From Irineochytrium annulatum (lineage: Eukaryota; Chytridiomycota; Chytridiomycetes; Chytridiales; Chytridiaceae), in the NCBI GenBank assembly GCA_027600665.1, contig JADGJL010000745.1:1-14483 (forward strand): a stretch of 14,483 nucleotides of DNA. The letters are read 5' to 3'. A program made the position numbers and the translations under genes. The notes below the pieces were generated by a model. It did no database searches. It saw nothing but the letters and a program-made list of their open reading frames with translations, and was not told the DNA's origin. Shown in pieces: positions 8,535 through 14,483 of the stretch. Within the stretch, counting starts at the first letter, position 1. Every line of letters begins with the position of its first letter.

Positions 8535-9096
8535 TCAAACCTTGACCTTCGCCAACGCCTTCTCCAGCGCCTTGATCTCATCCATTGTCTCCTTCTTCCT
8601 CGCCACTTTTTCTCTCTGCTCCGGCAACAGATCCGCCTTCCCCTCCAGCTCCTCAATCTGCTTCAGCTTTTTTCGCAACCCCCTCAACTTCTTCTCCGGA
8701 TCCTCCTGTCCCCCCGCCGCGGTCGCGGTCGCGGCCGATGCCGCCGTTGGTGCCGGTGCGGCAGGCTTCGCCTCATCCGCCGCGTTGTTGTTGGCCGCCT
8801 CCTTCCTCTTCTCCCGCTTCTTCGCATTCTTCAGCGCCGCTTTCGACCGCTGTTCCTGGTCGGTGGATGATGATGAGGCCTCGGACGGACCCATGCCAGG
8901 GACGTAGCCGACGGGGAGTTTCGAGGCCTCGATCTTGCTGTTGGTGTAGAGGACCACGTCCTCCTCGCTGACGAAGCCCGGGCGGATCTTGCGCTCTTTG
9001 CGCATGGTGCCATCTGGCCGTCTGATTGATCGTTAGCAAGGAGAGCGCGGGCAATCGATCATGGCATGCGTACTTTGATGCTGCGATCGTGGTCAT
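8535..9096 (-). CDS. PYM1: PYM (partner of Y14 and Mago), exon junction complex disassembly factor
   Basis: Two exons, 9096-9074 and 9021-8535, give 169 residues. PYM binds the Mago-Y14 heterodimer and the ribosome and removes exon junction complexes from translated mRNA in the cytoplasm. The Mago/Y14-binding N-terminus is clear: KRPDGTMRKERKIRPGFVSE begins at residue 8, followed by EDV and the conserved aromatic position. The middle (about 50-105) is Ala, Ser and Lys rich and probably disordered. The C-terminal part from about 110 is strongly charged and helical (KKLRGLRKKLKQIEELE), as in the eIF2A-like ribosome-binding region. The 52-nt intron (9073-9022, CTAAC branch point) splits a Lys codon and restores the K-RPDGT motif; starting at the later internal ATG would delete half of it. 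The gene lies convergent to PSA1 and 121 bp downstream of the PACRG stop, on PACRG's strand reading away from it. Its presence fits the intron-rich gene structures seen here. Confidence 0.92.
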
Positions 9097-9217
9097 GGCT
9101 TAAGAATTTGACAGTGTTATGACTTTCGAAGGTGTTCGTTGTTATTATTCTAAAATCGTTATGCTTGAGGCGTTTTCATCCTAGATATATCTAATGTCCA
9201 GTTTTCATTCCCGCTCC
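9097..9217 (-). promoter_or_regulatory. 121-bp region holding the PACRG 3' end and the PYM promoter
   Basis: PACRG (ending at 9218) and PYM (starting at 9096) are tandem on the minus strand with only 121 bp between stop and start. The stretch is AT-rich and must contain both the poly(A) site of PACRG and the promoter of PYM. I see no clear TATA box. Confidence 0.5.
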
Positions 9218-10009
9218 TCAGTAAAGCACCGATTTGTAGGTCGGTATCTTCTGCTTAATCATCTTCAGCGACTCCTCCCCAATCTCGGTCTCGATCGTGT
9301 TCAGCGCCGCATCCACCGCCGCCCTCAGCTCCTGATCCCTCGATAACGCATGCGGCGCGATCGGCGGCAAGAAGCTCCCCAAATGCTGCACGAAGCACTC
9401 GGGCTCCACCGCGCTCGCCAACCGTCCCAGGAACGTCAAGGCGCCCAACACCACGGGCTTTGGGCTTTTGCTCGACAGCGCGAGACGGAGCGGCGGGACG
9501 GCCAGAGGCATCAGGGGCGCGAGCTTGTGCTCGGCGCCGTCGGCCTCCAGCATCTCACGGAGGGCCTCGGGCACGATGAAGCAGAACGGGTGGTCGGTTT
9601 CGCGGAGGCCCTCGAGGAGGTTGAGGAAGAGAGGGTGGTAAGGGAGTGTCTCGGGTTGACGGGACCAGGCGATGCGGTGCTTGATGGAGCCGTGGACGAG
9701 GTGGCAGGGGACTTCGCCCTTCTTGTAGGCCTCGCTGAACGCTCTGCATTCTGGTCCGTCAGTCCATGGCCATGCGTAGAAAAACCACGCAGCGCAAACT
9801 CACGTCTTGCTCTTCCCCATGCCCAGCGGCTTGATGGTCTTCGGGTTCAGGCGGGCCGAGGGCTTCGAGTCGGCGGCACGGGCGGCGGCCGGCGGACGCT
9901 TGGCGGATGACGGCGTGGCGATAAAATCCGCGGGACGGACGGTGGACCCGAATGCGGTCCGGGGCTTCGGCGGGCACCGGGAGCCCGGGGTGTTGGCGTT
10001 GGCGCTCAT
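9218..10009 (-). CDS. PACRG: PACRG (Parkin co-regulated gene) homologue, axonemal doublet microtubule protein
   Basis: Two exons, 10009-9804 and 9743-9218, give 243 residues (animal PACRG is about 250-300). PACRG lies at the inner junction between A and B tubules of flagellar doublets. Residues 1-68 form a Pro/Ala/Ser/Lys-rich tail, as expected for the tubule-binding N-terminus. The helical-repeat domain follows: AFSEAYKKGEVPCHLVHGS, then KHRIAW, PYHPLFLNLLEGLRETDHPF, PEALREML, PLMPLAVPPLRLAL, VVLGALTFLGRL and the C-terminus KIPTYKSVLY, matching in order the family's RGD-P, KIAW, YHHYLPLFFDGL, PYVFLA, PVIPQLI and VPTYESC blocks. The 60-nt intron (9803-9744, GTGAGT donor) splits a Thr codon exactly. 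The start is fixed by an in-frame TGA three codons upstream. This gene is the strongest sign that the organism has a flagellated stage. Confidence 0.9.
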
Positions 10010-10795
10010 GGCCTTTCAGTAGGAAGAGGGGTTCACAAATCGTCGCTGTCAAACAAACTTCGAATGATGCATGACTATCGTGGAAGCTGGCCCAAACCGG
10101 CCTCAACTTCGCAATTCGGGAACCTAGATAAAATTTAAGAGAACTGTGATGATTACTGCAATCCTTGTCGACAGAACGCAATTTGTTCCCGGCCTTTGAT
10201 GCATCACCAAGGCGGCGAACGCGATGTTGGTGGGTACACGGCATACGCGGAGTCAGTTTCATGCCTTCCCCGTTGTTGTATTGCAATATAAAAATGGCGT
10301 TATTTAATCTTCGAGGTATTCCCCCCAGATGGGGGGTTGAGTATGTCGTTGGTGTTGAGGCATGTTCATTCACTACTTCTCGCATTCTAAACATAGCCTT
10401 TTTGTACTCGCAACGGCGGGCGCCTCCTCACGAGGTTACCTGTCGCAATATGCGTAACTTTCGTTGTGCATGAAGAAACAGCAGAGGCCATAACAAGAAT
10501 ATTATTATTTTTTTTTTTTTCAGGGAGAGTCAGCATCAAAGATAGACTTCTGACTCGGGCTGTGACAGTTTGTTGTTTCTTTGTCAACTCCAAAAGCGCC
10601 CGCGGTATGCATTCTTGAGTCATTTTATCTTCAATCGAATAAAGGCATATGGAAACGAAACTTTAAGATATACTAAAAGATAGATAATTCCTGTTCAACC
10701 AATGAAGATCGAAGACTTGCCGCCAGGGGGGCCGAGGACCCTAAGGAGCCGCGCTGCGTCAGAAACGATCTCTCCCGGTGTCGCAGAAAAGCATA
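10010..10795. other. Intergenic: PACRG promoter side and 3' flank of the SnoaL-tail gene
   Basis: This 786-bp stretch lies upstream of PACRG and downstream of the SnoaL-tail gene, both on the minus strand. It contains an AT-rich block with a 13-T run at 10508-10520 and a TATA-like patch (AATATAAAAA, about 10284). A minus-strand open frame covers 10394-9759, but its codons do not resemble a protein and it overlaps PACRG exon 1 in another frame. I see no gene or structured RNA. Confidence 0.5.
10508..10520 (+). repeat. 13-nt T homopolymer
   Basis: A run of 13 T in the intergenic region, immediately followed by CAG on the plus strand. It resembles a polypyrimidine tract and acceptor, but no plus-strand exon follows that I can support. 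Confidence 0.9.
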
Positions 10796-12404
10796 TTAAT
10801 AGTACCTGCTAGAAGGACGCTCCTGAGTTTCTTTGCTCTGCTCGTTCCTATCCCTCCCGTAGCTCTGCTGACCAGCGCTCTGTTGACCAGCGCCATGCGA
10901 GTCATCGCCAAAGTTCAGGCTGCTCTGGCTGCTCTGGTTCTTCTGGTTGCCGGTGTTCTTCCGCCCGACGGGGACGTTGTCAAAGTCGCCAGCGTCGGAG
11001 GCGGCGGCGCTGGCGGCGGCCGAGGCGGCGGCGGCGTTGGCGGCGTTGGCGGCCGCGTACTCCTCCGACCCGTCCGAGAAGTGGATGGTCGAGGCGTCCC
11101 TGCCGGGGTAGTTTCGCCTGCCCACGCGACCCGAGCCGCCCGGGACGCCGCCGCCGGCCGCGGCGGGCGAGCGAGACGCCTCGGTCGTCTCGGTCGACGA
11201 CGCCGTCTGAGGCCTCGACGACGCCGCGGACGACCCCTGCTGGCTCTGCGTCTGGGCGTCGTCCCTGCGGTGGCTGTGCTTAGGGGGCGCGTAGGCCTCG
11301 TCGAGGGACGACCAGTTCGGGTCGCGGCGCCCGTTCGTGGTGACGGGGCGGCGGGGCTCGAGCGCGGGCTCGGAGGTCCCAAAGATGTCGTTGACGGGCC
11401 CACCGGGGCGGTGGATCACGCGCGAGCTCGGGCGCTCGGTGTTCGAACCGCCACCGGACATCAGGTCCTGCATGGCGGAGTTGGCCATGCGGGGGCGCGA
11501 GGGCGCGTTCGCCTCCGCCGTTTGGTTAATAACGTCCGAGATCGAGCCGCGCTGGGAGCGCTCCATGTTCCCACGGGCAGCTGGAGATAGTGATGTCAGC
11601 GCAATTCGTACTGTAAATGCGGTCTAGGGGTGAAAACTCACTGGCGAAGTCGGTGTCGGAGGCGGACCTGTAGGCCTGCGGCACGGCGGGCGCCGCCTTT
11701 TCGGACACTTCTTTCAGTCTGTCGATAATCCTCGGGCCGAGGACCGGAAGCACGGTCTCGGAGCTGTTGGACTTGCAGAAGAGCGAGTTCGGGAGCACTG
11801 AAATCTGGCGGAGAACGGTAGCCTGGTCCCAGTGGTAACGGAGCGATTGGATCTTGCCGTCGTCGTCGACGGTGATGAAGGTAACCTGCAGCAATCTCAA
11901 ATGTCAGTAATTGTGAGAAAAAGAAGGCCCGTTCGCATTGATAATGGACACGTCGGACATCATATATTGTTGAATATACAATGACGAAAAACATACCATT
12001 GGAAAAGTAATCCTCTTCTTGGTGGGCTTGACATCAGGGAGAAGCCAGTCGATGTTCTCCTCGTGAACGACGGTCACGATGCTTTCCTCAACGTAGGCGT
12101 AATCGTTCCCGCAGTGGCTCAAAACCTAAGAAGAAGAGGGACATATCAGACGTCAAGCGTCTCCGACACCCCCAGCGAATGCAAACAATCGCCCCACCTG
12201 AATGTTGAAGTGGGCGTGCTGCTGCTGCGAAGTCATGGACTTGAGGAACGCCGAGAGCGAAGCGGTCGACCCGTCCGATCCGCCGCCCGTGGGCACGCAC
12301 AGGACGGTGCCGTTGTTGGCGAAGCAGGCCTGGGCGGCATTGGCGTTGCCGGAGGCTATCGCCTGCTTGTAGTCCATCCATGAGGATTGCGCGAGGACGG
12401 TCAT
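10796..12404 (-). CDS. SnoaL/NTF2-like domain protein with a long low-complexity C-terminal tail
   Basis: Four exons join in frame: 12404-12198, 12125-11997, 11885-11642 and 11580-10796, giving 454 residues. Residues 1-150 form a SnoaL-like (NTF2 superfamily) cone fold: the helical start MTVLAQSSWMDYKQAIASGN, a CFANNGTVLCVPTGG strand region, a YVEESIVTVVHEENIDWLLP block, then PTKKRITFPMVTF and the final YHWDQATVLRQI. The IDWLLP-PT-K-RI and WDQA-VL patterns are typical of a widespread bacterial and fungal SnoaL family whose members bind small hydrophobic ligands; the ligand and reaction here are unknown. Residues from about 165 to 454 are low-complexity (Ser, Arg, Pro, Gln; an Ala-rich run AAANAANAAAASAAASAAAS; SAGQQS repeats) and look disordered. 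Introns are 72, 111 and 61 nt. The first exon stays open upstream to an ATG at 12527, so a 41-residue N-terminal extension is possible; 12404 is preferred because the domain starts there. It faces the kinase-like gene across 621 bp. Confidence 0.75.
10975..11070 (-). repeat. GC-rich imperfect GCN repeat encoding Ala-rich tract
   Basis: Minus-strand codons in this stretch include imperfect GCC/GCG repeats that encode the Ala-rich run, interspersed with Asn and Ser, in the tail of the SnoaL-like protein. Boundaries are approximate. Confidence 0.6.
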
Positions 12405-13025
12405 GCTCGCAGATGAATTGTCCTTGGTTCGAGTGTCCGAATGCTTCGGACTTCTCGTTGATTTGGAAAGGGAGACAGGTGCGAGGTGGCATTTGGTTCG
12501 TCCACAACTGTTAACGCATAACGGCATACACCGCTGACATGACCTTCTCTTGTTTTCTTTACGACAATGAGTTTTCTTCGCCCACGCGTGCAGCGGACAG
12601 ATACCTGCACCTTGGTGAGTCGTAATGCAGATAATAATGCATCGACACCACGGATTATGCGTTGCTACCCATCGTTCTTGCCTCGGTTATGCTGTTCATA
12701 TCAGTAATGCTTTACTAGCCCACTTGTGAGTTGCGGAGTATAGGCATCGAGAACCACTGTTACTCCACCCAAGGTGCTGCCACGAATCTCCAACGGAAGA
12801 TGATCAAGATCCCAAAGGTTGAGCTTAATTTTTTTTTGACGATGGTTCGTTTCCAAGCGTGGCGAGCGAACCAGGGATCGGGCGATCGACATTGGTTCCT
12901 TCAAAGTTGCTTACGTGCCAGCAGCCTCCACCCGAGTGCACTCTTCGCCCTCGCGCCATCCCCCGGCCGCCGTCGCTGTCACCCGGGCCCGCATCCACGC
13001 TTCCCCGCATCATCGCGGTCGATCA
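12405..13025. promoter_or_regulatory. Divergent promoter region between the SnoaL-tail gene and the kinase-like gene
   Basis: These 621 bp carry the promoters of both flanking genes. A T run at about 12829-12837 and an AT-rich stretch near 12600-12720 are the only compositional features I see. Short open frames on both strands have no recognisable content. An upstream exon of the kinase-like gene could lie here: ATG at 12800 gives six codons followed by GTTGAG. I could not find a matching acceptor with confidence. Confidence 0.45.
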
Positions 13026-14483
13026 ATGGCACCGAACATGAGGTTGCACGTCTCGGGACCACCTTGGTCCGGCATCGCGGCTCTCCAGACCACCTCCGCG
13101 TCCACCCAGCACCCGATCCCCTCTTCCGCGCACCAGGCCGCAATGGCATCTGTCATCGGCGCGGATTCGATCGCCATCTTGATGGCCCTTCCACTCCCCA
13201 TCCTCATTTTCTCACCCGCGAACGAGACACCAACTGCAGCAGCTGCACCTACTACCGCGACGGGATCGGCGGGCACGGTGTTTGCCAACCGGGCCTTCGT
13301 GGAGAAGACTAAATGTGATCCGGCCAGCGACCTGAGGGCCGGCATGCCGTGGATTGACTCGATGGTGCACGCCGAGGACCGGAGGGCCCTGCGAATCGCG
13401 CTCCTGGGGCAGGGCGGACGGGATGACGGCTCAGCGCAGTGCGTGTACAGGCTGAAATGGGGCCCCGGCCTTGACGGTGGGGAGGGAATTGCGATGGACG
13501 AGGCGGGGCGATACAGGCCGGTCTTGTCGGAGACGTTCGCACTGACGCTCGACGGCGGGCGCGTGAGGCTACACGTCATCACAAAGGACCTGGATCAGTT
13601 CGTGGAGGCGCCGCCGTCGCCCATCGAGGCGGCCGACCCTACTGGGGCGAGCCCAGGAAGCGCAGGGAGAAACACCGTCTTGTCGCATGAGTTCGTATCT
13701 GGGGTGTGCAATCAAATCAGGGATACGCTGACAGGGATTGCCGGGAGCACGATGCTGATGGAGATAGGGTTTGATGTCAGGAGGAACTGCATCACGGAGG
13801 CCGCTGGTTGCATGGCGGACCCGAATGCTCCATCGAGAGCGCTAGAGGTGATTTAAGTCATTCATTCACGCAATAATTGCCTGTGCTAAACCTGTCGAGA
13901 TAGAATCTTGAGCCGCTTCTGAGCCAGCTCCAGTCGGACGAATCATCTATCGCGACCCTCCGCGCATGCCTCGCTACGGTCTCTACCCTGGCCGATGATA
14001 TGGTCGAGCTCTCCTCTCTGGTCAACTCGGACGCGGATCCCTACACGGAGTTGACGGCAACGCTCTACGACCCAAAAGTCGTCGTCCATGACGCCGTCGC
14101 GAGCGTTCAGGGCCTCAGCGACCTCCTCGGCGTCGGCGTCCGCTTTGACTTCCCCTTTGAGGAAAAGAGGCTCTGGGGACACCCCACCGCAGTGAGGAGG
14201 GCGCTTGTAAGGCTGCTGGACGACATCATGCGGTTTGGCAGGCTTGGGTCCGGCAGCGCCATCACCGTCATGCTGGAGCTGGAGGACGTGGTTGAGGATA
14301 TGGGATTCGCGAAGGGCGGCACGGACCGAATGAAGGTCACTAGGGGTGGGAGGAAGGAGAACGGCCTGAGTGTGGACGGATCTGCGAGCCCGCCGACGCC
14401 GAGGGTGCTGCCTTCGCCGCCGTTGACGCCGAGATTCGTGGGCATGCCTGCCACGCCCCTTTCCACCACCACCACCACCACCA
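13026..14483 (+). CDS. PAS-containing hybrid-histidine-kinase-like protein with degenerate H- and N-boxes (3' truncated by window)
   Basis: Two exons are visible, 13026-13847 and 13904-14483, joined in phase 0 (56-nt intron, GTGATT donor, GCTAA branch point). A PAS domain spans about 45-200 (LPLPILIFSP, FANRAFVEKT, MVHAEDRRAL, then a strand ending RLHVITKDLDQF). A DHp-like region follows, EFVSGVCNQIRDTLTGI (222-238), which aligns with the fungal H-box pattern EFV-x-x-x-CHEIRNPL-x-x-I. The phospho-acceptor His is Asn229 and the next Glu is Gln230. After the DDMVELSSL segment comes an N-box-like RLLDDIMRFG, where the ATP/Mg-binding Asn is Asp381. No DxGxG box is seen before the edge; instead a Ser/Thr/Pro-rich stretch follows. 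The protein is probably a sensor scaffold or pseudokinase, or its catalysis depends on residues outside the window. The start at 13026 is the first in-frame ATG; 13143 or an upstream exon is possible. Confidence 0.68.
14465..14483 (+). repeat. ACC triplet repeat encoding a Thr run, cut by the window edge
   Basis: Six ACC codons plus one base, in frame with the kinase-like protein, encode at least six threonines at the right edge of the window. The full length is unknown. Confidence 0.9.

Noticed and set aside
9759..10394. A 211-codon minus-strand frame over the PACRG promoter and first exon
   Set aside because: It reads PACRG exon 1 in another frame, runs through its donor and has no recognisable motif.
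10778..11590. A 270-codon plus-strand frame opposite the SnoaL-tail exon
   Set aside because: Antisense shadow of the low-complexity GC-rich exon, with Arg/Val/Gly-rich content and no motif.
13010..13582. A 190-codon minus-strand frame opposite the PAS domain
   Set aside because: Antisense shadow; the plus strand encodes a recognisable PAS domain in this interval.

Overview
The window looks like nuclear DNA of a zoosporic (flagellated) fungus, probably Chytridiomycota or Blastocladiomycota. Genes are split by short spliceosomal introns (mostly 49-111 nt) with GT donors, CTAAY/CTRAY-like branch points and CAG/TAG acceptors. The genes are typical of fungi: a Cdc50 flippase subunit, GDP-mannose pyrophosphorylase, a MARVEL protein and a hybrid-histidine-kinase-like protein. 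A PACRG homologue is present, a structural protein of axonemal doublet microtubules, which implies a flagellum. Codon choice is GC-rich. I cannot name the species.

Layout, left to right. Positions 1-50: first codons of a minus-strand gene that runs off the left edge. 448-2081 (-): five-exon CDC50/LEM3 family gene. 2082-3125: long divergent intergenic region with no gene I can support. 3126-4367 (+): intronless four-pass MARVEL-type membrane protein with a disordered N-terminus and an 11-Gly run. 4368-5284: empty convergent spacer. 5285-6831 (-): three-exon LisH-WD40 protein. 6862-8352 (+): eight-exon GDP-mannose pyrophosphorylase, head-to-head with the WD40 gene with only 30 bp between the two start codons; its last exon is 8 nt. 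8535-9096 (-): PYM, the partner of Mago/Y14. 9218-10009 (-): PACRG. 10010-10795: intergenic. 10796-12404 (-): SnoaL/NTF2-like fold fused to a roughly 300-residue low-complexity tail. 12405-13025: divergent promoter region. 13026-14483 (+, runs off the right edge): PAS domain followed by a histidine-kinase-like region whose phospho-acceptor histidine and N-box asparagine appear to be substituted.

The genes do not form one pathway. They are mostly housekeeping genes: membrane lipid asymmetry (CDC50), mannosylation and cell-wall precursor supply (GDP-mannose), exon-junction-complex recycling (PYM) and flagellar structure (PACRG). The least ordinary parts are the degenerate kinase, the SnoaL-tail fusion facing it, the 30-bp bidirectional promoter, the 8-nt terminal exon of the pyrophosphorylase, and the 352-nt first intron of CDC50 with a long open frame. 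All splice models were built by eye from frame continuity and family conservation; none has transcript support here. I see no convincing tRNA, rRNA, CRISPR array or intact mobile element.
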